Source: DASQGA01 sp963722715 (GTDB taxonomy: Bacteria > Actinomycetota > Thermoleophilia > Gaiellales > Gaiellaceae). From it: a stretch of 56,278 nucleotides of DNA. This document shows, in pieces, positions 7,945-15,729 of this stretch (position 1 is the stretch's first letter; the number at the start of each line of letters is the position of its first letter). The notes under the pieces are model-generated. The model was given only the letters and a program-made list of their open reading frames with translations. It ran no database searches and was not told the origin of the DNA. Made by a program: the position numbers and the translations under genes. The stretch is taken from the NCBI GenBank assembly GCA_963722715.1, contig CAVROA010000006.1, forward strand, positions 1 through 56,278. Direction: 5' to 3'.

Positions 7945-8283
7945 TCAGTCGGAGCTGCCGCGCCTCGTGTCCTCGTGGTCAGGATGGCCGCTGCCGGCCT
8001 TGGCGAGGCCGCGGCTGACCATGTAGCCGACCGTCAGGATCGTCAGGTAGAGCCACGCGCGGTTGGCGTTGAAGGCATCGCCGCTCGCGCCTGTGCCGCT
8101 GTCGCCGTCACTGATCACCTGAGCCGCGATCAGGATCCCCGCGAACGTGACCAGGTAGGCGTAGAACTCCGTGCTCTTGATCGCAGCCTTCGTTTCGTCG
8201 TAGAAGCGAACGATCGTGCGCTGCGCGGGCGCGGTGTCGTAGCGTTCACGGACACCGCTATCCGGCAATTCTCTCGTTGCCAC
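7945..8283 (-). CDS. Small two-helix membrane protein
   Basis: 112 residues starting with GTG at 8283 (AAAGGGG about 9 nt upstream). Two membrane segments: EFYAYLVTFAGILIAAQVIS and WLYLTILTVGYMVSRGL. A polar loop and a charged C-terminal tail (HPDHEDTRRGSSD) complete it. The pattern is common beside holin-X/DUF3618 genes in Actinobacteria. No enzymatic motif. Part of the minus-strand envelope group and separated from the next gene by the hairpin at 7895-7925. Confidence 0.65.
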   Translation of the reverse strand: MATRELPDSGVRERYDTAPAQRTIVRFYDETKAAIKSTEFYAYLVTFAGILIAAQVISDGDSGTGASGDAFNANRAWLYLTILTVGYMVSRGLAKAGSGHPDHEDTRRGSSD

Positions 8284-8436
8284 TTGTGACCCCTTTCAGT
8301 TGTGTGGAGGCGGAGCATCCCCTCGCCTCCTGGTCGTAAACCTTTCCGAGGATTCTGCGAATTCCGGTCCACGGCACTGCTTGGGCCGGGCGCCGCGACT
8401 CCAATAGCAACGCGGCGTTCAGCGAAGATCGAAGAC

Positions 8437-8703
8437 CTACGCAACGGCCTTCATCCGCGCTTGCTCTGTCTGCTCCTCGGGGGTGGCCTCCAGGTCCTGA
8501 AGGACCTTGCCGAGCAGGATGAAGGTTGGCGGCCAGAGCCCGACGAAGATGGCGAGACGCTCCGCCCTCGCCTTCGAGTTCTTGTCGGAGACGCTCGCCG
8601 ACCGTCCCCAGAGCGAGACCGAGGCGAGGATTGACGTCAGCCCGGCACTGTGCAGAAGCGTGCTCGTCAGCCCGAGCTTCCTCAGCATAAGAGCGATTTT
8701 CAT
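8437..8703 (-). CDS. Small membrane protein
   Basis: 88 residues. MKIALMLRKLGLTSTLLHSA begins a hydrophobic N-terminus. The motif RAERLAIFVGLWPPTFILLG, with its membrane segment, recurs in actinobacterial small membrane proteins. The ATG at 8703 follows GGGAGGTCGT, a clear ribosome-binding site. First gene of the five-gene minus-strand envelope group. No known function. Confidence 0.6.
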   Translation of the reverse strand: MKIALMLRKLGLTSTLLHSAGLTSILASVSLWGRSASVSDKNSKARAERLAIFVGLWPPTFILLGKVLQDLEATPEEQTEQARMKAVA

Positions 8704-8812
8704 ACGACCTCCCAAAGTTGGACGACAACTGGACGCAGCGTTGTTTGCCGCTGCTCAAAAACCGAAACATCGCGTGCCAAATCGCGCTTCAACGCCCGCG
8801 GAAAGTCCCTTC

Positions 8813-8818
8813 TAAGCT
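8813..8818 (+). promoter_or_regulatory. -10 hexamer (TAAGCT) for leaderless micro-ORF copy A
   Basis: Exactly 6 nt before the GTG at 8825. Confidence 0.5.
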
Positions 8819-8824
8819 CCGCCC

Positions 8825-8977
8825 GTGCTCTTGTACGGCGTCGTCAGCGCCCAGACCGAGAAGGTCGTCGAGTTCTTCCTCGAGCGGGAGCCAGCCGAGG
8901 CGATGATCGACGAGGTTGGGGAGGACGAGCCGACGCTGGCAGAGGATCTGCGGGTCGAGCCGATCGAGTTCCGCTAG
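8825..8977 (+). CDS. Micro-ORF family copy A, intact (50 residues)
   Basis: Full-length member: VLLYGVVSAQTEKVVEFFLE, then REPAEAMIDEVGEDEPTLAE, then DLRVEPIEFR. The middle looks like a helix (EAMIDEV) between short beta segments, and the protein is strongly acidic. It matches copy D in length (50) and layout. The GTG start lies 6 nt after TAAGCT, giving a leaderless mRNA; there is no Shine-Dalgarno. I do not recognise a named family. Similar short acidic proteins occur in Actinobacteria as hypothetical proteins. Confidence 0.65.
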   Translation: MLLYGVVSAQTEKVVEFFLEREPAEAMIDEVGEDEPTLAEDLRVEPIEFR

Positions 8978-8980
8978 GGC

Positions 8981-9277
8981 TCATGCGGGCCTTAATCCCG
9001 GCTTTTCAGCGATCTCATACTCGCCCAAGGAGCCGACGACCTCCTCCCCCTCACTACGCGGGTGGGCGGCGATCATGAGGTAACGGTTCGGCTCGCCGGC
9101 GACCAACTCCCACTGACGGGTAGTGACGTTCACCCGGCCGAGACAGTCCACGTCCGCGCACTCGCACAAGAAGGGCACGGGTGCCGTCTCCCCTGCAGCG
9201 ACGGCGGCATCGTGCAGGGACTCGTTCCCGTGCCTGAACATCTTCTCGTTTTCCTCTCGGCGTGTGTCCCGATCCAC
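8981..9277 (-). CDS. Small CxC-motif protein (paralogue of the gene at 9378)
   Basis: 98 residues. The GTG at 9277 is chosen because the alignment with the divergent neighbour then begins at the first residue of both. Shared pattern: NE..FR..NE, then FLCECADVDCLGRV (C-x-C-x5-C), then an E/R-rich middle and a valine-rich end. The cysteines could bind a metal such as zinc. The family appears in Actinobacteria as hypothetical proteins of ~100 residues. It ends 4 nt after micro-ORF copy A on the opposite strand. Confidence 0.6.
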   Translation of the reverse strand: MDRDTRREENEKMFRHGNESLHDAAVAAGETAPVPFLCECADVDCLGRVNVTTRQWELVAGEPNRYLMIAAHPRSEGEEVVGSLGEYEIAEKPGLRPA

Positions 9278-9377
9278 CTCCCCAGCGTCCCCGCGGCTTC
9301 GGGGGTGAAAACCACTGGCGAGACGGCTCGGGCTCTGGGCGCTCAGGCCGCGGCCAACCCGCGTAAGATCCGAGCAC

Positions 9378-9692
9378 ATGGATGCCCGGGCCGAACGGGC
9401 CGGCAAGAACGAGGCGGTCTTCCGCGAGGTCAACGAGCGGATCAGCGACGTCACGCGCGAGAACACCGCCGAGTTCCTTTGCGAGTGTGCGACCAAAACC
9501 TGCACGGAGACGGTTCAGATGACCATGGCCGAGTACGAGACCGTGCGCAGCGTTCCCACTGACTTTGCCGTCCTGCCCGGGCATGAGGTTCCCGACCTCG
9601 AAGAAGTGGTGGAGCGAAACGACGCCTTCCTGGTCGTCCGCAAAAAGGCGGGCGCCGCAGAAGTCGCCGCCGAGCTCGACCCGCGCAGCTAG
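9378..9692 (+). CDS. Small CxC-motif protein (paralogue of the gene at 8981)
   Basis: 104 residues: MDARAERAGKNEAVFREVNE, then AEFLCECATKTCTETVQMTM (C-x-C-x5-C), EYETVRSVPTDFAVLPGHEV and FLVVRKK. It is homologous to the divergently transcribed protein 100 bp away, so a local duplication and inversion is likely. TAAGAT lies 8 nt before the ATG. Function unknown; the spaced cysteines suggest metal binding. Confidence 0.65.
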   Translation: MDARAERAGKNEAVFREVNERISDVTRENTAEFLCECATKTCTETVQMTMAEYETVRSVPTDFAVLPGHEVPDLEEVVERNDAFLVVRKKAGAAEVAAELDPRS

Positions 9693-10310
9693 TCAGCCAC
9701 GGTCCGCCCACCTCATCAGCACATCAGCCGCTCTGGCGCTACGTCTTTTCCTCCCAGGCGCAGCGCAGCGGGGCTGGCGGCCCAGTGGGACCGACACAGG
9801 TTGCGGCGGCCACGGCTAGTTTTCCTCGTCGCTTGACGGGTAAGAGCGGGCATCGCTGTGGAGACCCGGAAATCCTCCTTGCTCCTAATTCTGATCGCCT
9901 CTGGCGAGAAGCCGCTTCAGGAGCTTGAGGCGAACGGAAACCCTGCGGACTCGGACTTTGTGGGCCGACTTGGAGAGCGTCCTCCATCGGGCTCGAAACG
10001 AGGTTGCTGCCCTCAAGGGATTCCCCGGCCAACCCTTCTAGGAGAACCTGGCGAAACTAGAACGAGTAATCAGGCGCTCTCGGGCCCAAGAGTGCAGGTG
10101 AAGCGACCCGATGAACCACCAAGCGGGGGATGGGTCAATTGCGCCTCGGCACGCGATACTCAGCAAGAGGGAAGCGGGAACGGGCTCTGCGATCGAAAGA
10201 GCGCGAGCTTCGGAAGGTCGGGCCCCGATGCGGCGGGGGCTCGCCTGATCTCAGAGTGGTGGATGCGGCTTTGCCCTCCACCACTCTCAATGTGCTGGGG
10301 GGAGACGGGT
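9693..10310. other. 618-bp stretch without a supported gene
   Basis: The only coding-like signal is a short plus-strand frame ending with TAG near 10041 (WADLESVLHRARNEVAALKG, then FPGQPF). It has no convincing start and could be a C-terminal remnant. No hairpin or repeat was recognised. Confidence 0.3.
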
Positions 10311-10505
10311 ATGGGGATTACGTGGAAGGACGAGACGGGCACCGGCACAAAGGCTCTCGACGGTCGGACCGTCAGAGAGCGACTTACCGCTGCGGAGCGT
10401 GCCGCCCTGCGGCAGCGGATCTCGACAGCGGTGCGGGAGCAGGAGCTTGCGGACGCCGCGGTCTGGAAGCAGATCAAGGCGAATGGGCACCCGGCTGCAA
10501 TCTGA
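10311..10505 (+). CDS. Small helical protein of unknown function
   Basis: 64 residues: MGITWKDETGTGTKALDGRT, then VRERLTAAERAALRQRISTA, VREQELADAAVWKQIKANGH. The middle and end are predicted amphipathic helix. The ATG follows GGGGGGAGACGGGT, a good ribosome-binding site. A longer upstream frame is rejected because its composition is not protein-like. Two hairpins follow at 10570-10631 and 10693-10712. No recognised family. Confidence 0.5.
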   Translation: MGITWKDETGTGTKALDGRTVRERLTAAERAALRQRISTAVREQELADAAVWKQIKANGHPAAI

Positions 10506-10569
10506 ACCAGATCGGGGACGGATGCGAATGAGAGAGGCATCCCGCTCGGGCGGTTAGCGCCCGACCGAG

Positions 10570-10631
10570 GAGCAGGGAGGGGAGTCCTAGGCCATGCGGC
10601 GGCCCGACGGGGAACGGCCCCCTCCCTGCTC
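10570..10631. terminator. Long-looped 13-bp hairpin
   Basis: GAGCAGGGAGGGG (10570-10582) is perfectly complementary to CCCCTCCCTGCTC (10619-10631) with a 36-nt GC-rich loop. It follows the small gene at 10311. It could terminate transcription or be a structured RNA element. Confidence 0.45.
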
Positions 10632-10692
10632 GTCGGGGCCAGTGGCCGGGCTACCGCCGCCTGGCCTCACTAGCGTCTCGTTGAAAGAGGGA

Positions 10693-10712
10693 GGGCGGCC
10701 CGAAGGCCGCCC
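10693..10712. terminator. Perfect 8-bp tetraloop hairpin
   Basis: GGGCGGCC, loop CGAA, GGCCGCCC. It lies between the plus-strand gene ending at 10505 and the minus-strand micro-ORF copy D ending at 10832. Confidence 0.5.
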
Positions 10713-10831
10713 ATGGCAGTGACGGACGGTGGCTGCGGCCCCCACATCCGTCGCTACGGGCTCACTATTCGTGATCGGCCCGGATTCGTCCTCCCTACAT
10801 CGGGGGAGAAGGCCAGAGGGGACGCCCGCCC

Positions 10832-10984
10832 CTAGTCGAGCCCGATCGCCTCGACCCGCAGATCCTCGGCCAACACCCGCTCGTCCTCCCGAACCTCGCG
10901 GGTCACCCCCTCAGCGGACTCGCGCTCGAGGAAGAACTCGACGACCTTCTCGGTCTGGGCGCTGACGACGCCGTAGAAGAGCAC
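10832..10984 (-). CDS. Micro-ORF family copy D, intact (50 residues)
   Basis: Full-length member: VLFYGVVSAQTEKVVEFFLE, then RESAEGVTREVREDERVLAE, then DLRVEAIGLD. Same length and layout as copy A. In the first 66 bases it differs from copy A at two positions, while the last 28 codons differ more. The start GTG lies 6 nt after TACGAT (10991-10996), giving a leaderless mRNA. Function unknown. Confidence 0.65.
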   Translation of the reverse strand: MLFYGVVSAQTEKVVEFFLERESAEGVTREVREDERVLAEDLRVEAIGLD

Positions 10985-10990
10985 GTCGCG

Positions 10991-10996
10991 ATCGTA
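10991..10996 (-). promoter_or_regulatory. -10 hexamer (TACGAT) for leaderless micro-ORF copy D
   Basis: Six nt before the GTG at 10984. Confidence 0.5.
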
Positions 10997-11168
10997 TGCG
11001 GTCGTTCAGAGGGCGCTGGAAGTAGCGCCCCGAACTCCGCGGTCTTCCGGGGGGCGCCCGGAACTAGCGCTCGGATTCTGCCGCTGCCTTTTCCACGACG
11101 AATGGTTAGCAGGCCGTCGCGCGCGCCTGAGGTTCTTGCCCGGCTGGAAACAGGTCGCCCCCTGCTGT

Positions 11169-11191
11169 CGGGACGAGCACGATGCGGCCTC
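11169..11191. repeat. 23-bp direct repeat, left copy
   Basis: Identical over 23 bp to 14619-14641 (begins CGGGACGAGCACGATGCGGC). The right copy codes for the last residues (GRIVLVP) of the alcohol dehydrogenase. This left copy lies 4 bp beyond the stop codon of the cyclase gene. The two copies bracket that gene. Confidence 0.7.
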
Positions 11192-11195
11192 ACTC

Positions 11196-14100
11196 CTAAG
11201 CCGAGGCGGCGAGTAGGCCCTCTCCTTCGCGGACGTAGGCGGTCGCGCCGACGGAGCGGTAAAAGGCGAGTGCCTGACGAAGCTGGGCGTCGGCATCGGC
11301 CCGCCGGCCCGCATCGACGAGCGCCTCTGCGGCTCGCAAGCGGGCGAAAGCCTCGTCCGAGCGCGCGCCGATCTCCGCATGGATGTCGGCGGCCTCCACG
11401 AATTCTCCCGCGACGTAGGCGCGGGCGGCATCGAGCCACCGGGTCGAAACGGTCGCCTTCTCGACGAGAGCCGCCAGCTCGCCGGGGCGCCCGAGCGCCG
11501 TCAGGACGACCGCGAGGGTGATCGTCCAGTGAGACACGAAGCCGCTCCTCCGCGAAGGAAGCAGTGCGAGCAGCTCGTCCACGACGTCGACGGCCTCCGC
11601 TCGGCGCCCAAGGGCGAGCAGGGTCTGGCTCTGAAAGGCCAGGGTCGGATAGAGAGTCTGAGGATCCTGGGTCGCCCTCCCGAGGGCGAGCGCGCGCTCG
11701 GAGTCAGCGAGCGCTCCGGGCCCGTCCCCGCGCCCAAGTCGGATCATCGCGCGCACCGCCCACACAGCAGCCTCCATGTAGTGAGGCTGGCCGCCCTCGA
11801 CGTCGGCGATGAACTCGTCCGCGTGAGCGACAGCCTCGTTCCACCGGCCGGTCAGGTACTCGTCCCAAATGCGCTCAGCCCGCAACCAGCGGACCGCGCC
11901 GAGCCCGCCCCCGCCAAAACGCTCCGCCTCGCGGAGGCCCTCTTCATGCAGCTCGGCGCTGCGCGTGAGCTCTCCGAGCTCGCCAACCGTCGAGGCGAGG
12001 TTGATGAAGGCGCGCAGCCGGCCGTACGAACCGATCTCGGTGATCTCGAGGCAGCGCTCGATATCCGCAAGTCCCTTCAGGTCGCCCAGCTTCACGCGAG
12101 AGACACCGAGGGTGTTGAGAGCGAGCGCGCGAAGCTCGTCGAATCCGAGCTCCTCGGCCATCGCGAGCGATTCCCGTGCGAGCTCGACCGCCTTGGCGTC
12201 CTCGTCCTCGAGCATCGCGAACCGCGCAAGCTCGCTGAGCACCGTTGCCTTCGAGCGGGAGGGCGCCGCCTGTTCGATCAGCACGGCCGCGTGCTCGAGA
12301 TGGGGCATGGCGAGGTCTCCTTCGGCCCTGTACCAGTGGACGTGACCAAGCGCGACCTCGGCTTCAGAGGCCACGTCGGGCTCGCCGGAGCCGAGCAAGA
12401 GGTCGCGGGCTTCCTCGAGGATGCCGGACACGTCGCTCCTCCAGTCCGACAGAAAGAGCGACCTGCCGTAGCGGAGGAGCAGATGCCCGCGCTCCGGATC
12501 GTCCAAAGGCCAGAGCTCGACGGCTCCGCGGTAGAAGCTTGCAGCGGCGGCGAACGCGCTGAGCGTGTAGGCGCGGTCGCCCGCCTCGCGCAGGGCGACG
12601 CGGGCGCGCTCGGCGATCGGCTCGACCTCCTGGCCCGCGGCGCGGGCAAACTCGAGCGCACTCAGATAGTGGTGAGCGAGCATCTCGGCGCGGTCCTCGC
12701 GATCGGCGCTCAGCGCCTCGATCCACTCGGCGGCGAGCCGGTGCTTCTCGGCTCGAAGGGCGCGCGGAACCTGTCCGTAGGCGACGTCCCGGACGAGGAC
12801 GTGCCGGAACGCGTACTCCGTCTCGGTGGCGACGGACGAGCGCCGCTCCCGCCGCACGAACTCCTTGCGCTCGAGCCGGTGCAAGCTCTCCTCCACGGTC
12901 CAGCGCTGGAGCCCGTTCATGACGGCGAGCGCACCGCTCCAGAACACCTTCCCGAGCACGGCGGCGTCCTGGATGAGCTTCTTGTCCTCGGCGGAGAGCG
13001 CGTCCAGCCGCGCGGCGACGATCCCCTGAACGTTCTCGGGCAGTGCAGCAGTCGTCGCTCGGAGCGACGCCCCGCTCGGAAACCATGCGCGCGTACTCCT
13101 CGGCATAGAGCGGGTTTCCCCCAGCCCGGGCGAGTAGGGGAGCCTGCTGCTCGGCGGGCATGACGGTCTGTTCGAGCAGGCTGGCCAGCAGCCGCGCGAT
13201 CTCTTCGTCGGAGAGCGGAGAGAGCGAGACCGTGGCCGCGTTCGGCTTGCCTCCGCCCCAGCCAGGCCGGCGCTCGAGCAGCTCCGGGCGGGCGGTCCCG
13301 ATGACCAGCAGTGGCGAGTCGGTCACCCAGTCGACGAGGTAGTCGACGAAGTCGAGCAGATTGTCGTCGGCCCAGTGGAGATCCTCGAAGACGAGCACCA
13401 AGGGGCGCCGCTCGGCGAGCGCCTCGAAGAAGCGGCGCCAGGCACCGAAGGCCTCGTCGCGGCGGTCCTCGCCCGCATCGCCCTCCGCGGCCAAGCCCAC
13501 AAGCGGGCGCAGATGACTCTCGATCCAGCGTGCGCCCGCTGGATCCGGGACGAGGTCCGCGACAGTCTCGAGAAGCTTGGTCTCGGCCACTTCGGCGGAG
13601 TCGGTCTCCAGGATCGCCGCCTGGGCCTTGATCATCTCCGCCACGGCCCAGAAGGCGACGCCCTCACCGTATGGCAGCGAGCGACCTTGCCGCCAGAAGA
13701 CGATGTGGCTCGGATCCGCATCCACCGCCTGCGCGAGCTCCCAGACCAATCTGCTCTTGCCGATGCCCGGAACGCCGACGAGCGTGAGAAGCTGAGGCGT
13801 CCGCTCGCGTTGGGCACGGCCCAGCGCGTCCGAAAGGAGGTCGAGCTCTTCGCGCCGGCCGACGAGCGGGGCGCCGCCGCTCTGCTGCACGTCGACTCCG
13901 AAGCGAGCCCGTGCGGCGAGCGCCTCCCAGACCGGGATCGGCTCGGACTTGCCCTTCGCTCGCACCGGCTCGCCCTCGCCGTACTCGATCGCCCTCTCGG
14001 TGGCTCTGAAGGTCGTCTCGCCGACCAGAATGCCGTCTACCGGGGCTGCGGCTTGGAGGCGCGCGGTCGTGTTGACGACGTCCCCGGCCACCATTCCTTC

Positions 14101-14559
14101 GCCCTCGGACGGACGGGCTCCGAGCGCCACGACTGCCTCACCCGTATTGACAGCGATGCGGACGTGCAGGTCCAGCTTCGGGTCACCCTCGTTCAGCTCG
14201 AGAATGGCGTCGCGGATCGCGAGGGCAGCGCGGACGGCGCGCTCGGGGTCGTCCTCGTGGGAGACGGGGGCCCCGAAGACCGCCATGACGGCGTCGCCGA
14301 TGAACTTCTCCACGGTTCCGCCGAGCCGCTCGATCTCCGAACGCAGGCGCGCGAAGTACGGCGAGAGCATGGCGCGCACGTCCTCGGGGTCGAGCCGCTC
14401 GGCCCGTCCGGTGAAGCCGACGAGATCGGCGAAGAGAATCGTGACGACCTTGCGCTCTTCACGAGCGGTCGGCTGCTCGGCAGCGAGGGGCGCGGCGCAC
14501 TCGTTGCAGAAGCGGGCGCCTTCCGGGTTCTCTTGGCCGCAAAGGGCGCAGACTTGCAT
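11196..14559 (-). CDS. Adenylate/guanylate cyclase, AAA ATPase and TPR regulator, one frameshift
   Basis: About 1120 residues when read across one break. Order: a zinc ribbon (C4, C7, C18, C21); a class III cyclase domain (ILFADLVGFT with metal ligand D45, KFIGDAVMAVFG with D89, and VVNTTARLQ with N163 and R167), so catalytic residues are present; an AAA_16-type ATPase (PLVGRREEL, Walker A GVPGIGKS at 262-269, a Walker B-type LVFEDLHWADD); then TPR repeats to the C-terminus. An extra base in a run of four (13070-13073) shifts the frame after MVSERG; removing it restores ERASLRATTAALPENVQG. The printed sequence gives two overlapping frames meeting near 13100. TACCCT lies 6 nt before the ATG (leaderless). 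This architecture is common in actinobacterial signalling proteins. It would make a cyclic nucleotide under control of ligand or partner binding. Confidence 0.8.
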
Positions 14560-14565
14560 GAGCGA

Positions 14566-14571
14566 AGGGTA
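14566..14571 (-). promoter_or_regulatory. -10 hexamer (TACCCT) for the leaderless cyclase gene
   Basis: Six nt before the ATG at 14559. Confidence 0.45.
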
Positions 14572-14615
14572 CGAGCCCGGAGGCCCGGGTTCTAGTCAGG
14601 AGGCGTCCCTTTGCT

Positions 14616-15569
14616 CTACGGGACGAGCACGATGCGGCCTCGCGCCTCGCCCCGGCGGACGAGGTCGTGCGCCTCCTGCGCCCGCTCGAGCGGCATCGTG
14701 TCGATCGTGTACTCGAGGCGCTCGCGCTGGGCGAGCGCGATCAGCTCGGCGAGCTCGTCCCGGGATCCCCAGATGCTGGAGAGGAAGTGCGCCTCGTGCG
14801 GGACCGCGCCGAGCCCGAACTGGATGCCGCCGCCGAAGAGACCGATCACGATCGCCACCCCCTGGCGGTCGACGAGCCGGGCGGCCTGCGACAGCGAGTC
14901 GTCCGACCCGACGAAGTCGAGGACGGCTTCGTACGGCCCCTCGAGCTCCGCGGGGTCGGCCGCCTCCTCGGCGCCGAGCTCGAGCGCGCGCGCACGCTTC
15001 TGCTCCGAGGGGTCGCCGACGTGGACGACAGCGTCCGTCAGGAGCCGGAGGTACTGAATTCCGAACTGCCCCAGGCCGCCGGCGCCCAGCACGAGCGCGC
15101 GCGAGCCCGGCCCCAGCCAGGGGCGCGCGTGCTTCACGGCGCGGTACGGGGTCAGGCCGCCGCAGCCGAGGGGCGCCGCCTCGACCGGGTCGAGGTCGCC
15201 GATCGGGTAGAGGTAGCGACGGGACGGAACCAGGACGTACTCCGCATACCCACCGTCCTGGAAGAGCCCGGCCTCCTTGGCGTCCGGGCAGATCATCTCC
15301 TCGGTCCTGCGGCAGAAGCGGCATACCCCGCAGCCCCACGGCGTGTAGACGAGGACGTTGCCCATCCCTTCGACCTCGCCCGAGATCTCGTGGCCGAGCA
15401 CGAGCGGGAGGGGCGAGCCGAAGTAGCCCTCGGCGACATGCAGGTCGGAGTGGCAGACACCCGAGCCGAGGATCCGGACGACCACCTGGTCGTCACCCCG
15501 GGCCTCCGGTTCGGGCCGCTCCTCGAGCTCGAGCGGATCCTGGAAAGAGCGAAGAACGACTGCGCGCAC
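14616..15569 (-). CDS. Zinc-dependent alcohol dehydrogenase
   Basis: 317 residues of the MDR family. Catalytic zinc ligands lie in GSGVCHSDLHVAEG (Cys) and VLGHEISGEVEG (His-Glu). The structural zinc site is the C..C..C.......C cluster in CGVCRFCRRTEEMICP. The NAD-binding motif is VLGAGGLGQFGIQYL. It oxidises alcohols or reduces aldehydes and ketones; the substrate is not evident. It is somewhat shorter than the ~340-residue norm, with a tight segment between GEVEG and NVLVYTPWG. The GTG start at 15569 has GGAGGTCGTC just upstream. The last residues (GRIVLVP) lie in the 23-bp repeat that brackets the next gene. Confidence 0.85.
   Translation of the reverse strand: MRAVVLRSFQDPLELEERPEPEARGDDQVVVRILGSGVCHSDLHVAEGYFGSPLPLVLGHEISGEVEGMGNVLVYTPWGCGVCRFCRRTEEMICPDAKEAGLFQDGGYAEYVLVPSRRYLYPIGDLDPVEAAPLGCGGLTPYRAVKHARPWLGPGSRALVLGAGGLGQFGIQYLRLLTDAVVHVGDPSEQKRARALELGAEEAADPAELEGPYEAVLDFVGSDDSLSQAARLVDRQGVAIVIGLFGGGIQFGLGAVPHEAHFLSSIWGSRDELAELIALAQRERLEYTIDTMPLERAQEAHDLVRRGEARGRIVLVP
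14619..14641. repeat. 23-bp direct repeat, right copy
   Basis: Identical to 11169-11191, located in the final codons of the alcohol dehydrogenase gene. Confidence 0.7.
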
Positions 15570-15692
15570 GACGACCTCCGCGGTCGAGAAGAACGTGTCC
15601 GGTTATCCCCGGCGGGTGAGCCTATCGCCTGACCGGCGCGCCGCGAAACCGGGCTCGCTCCGGAGACGGCTCTCCGGCCACCGGGCGGGCGG

Positions 15693-15698
15693 TAGGAT
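15693..15698 (+). promoter_or_regulatory. Candidate -10 hexamer (TAGGAT) of the GS-like gene
   Basis: Located 31 nt before the ATG at 15730. The predicted leader would include the AAAGGGGAG ribosome-binding site. Confidence 0.4.
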
Positions 15699-15729
15699 AG
15701 CCCTCCCGTCCGTCCAGAAAGGGGAGTGA

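Noticed and set aside
10985..11195. A second, degraded alcohol dehydrogenase gene before the cyclase end
   Set aside because: Only the 23-bp repeat matches; sequence on either side shows no further dehydrogenase similarity, so it is recorded as a repeat only.
11379..14595. Plus-strand open frames of 594 and 406 residues opposite the cyclase gene
   Set aside because: They are composition-driven antisense frames; the minus strand carries recognisable cyclase, AAA and TPR motifs.
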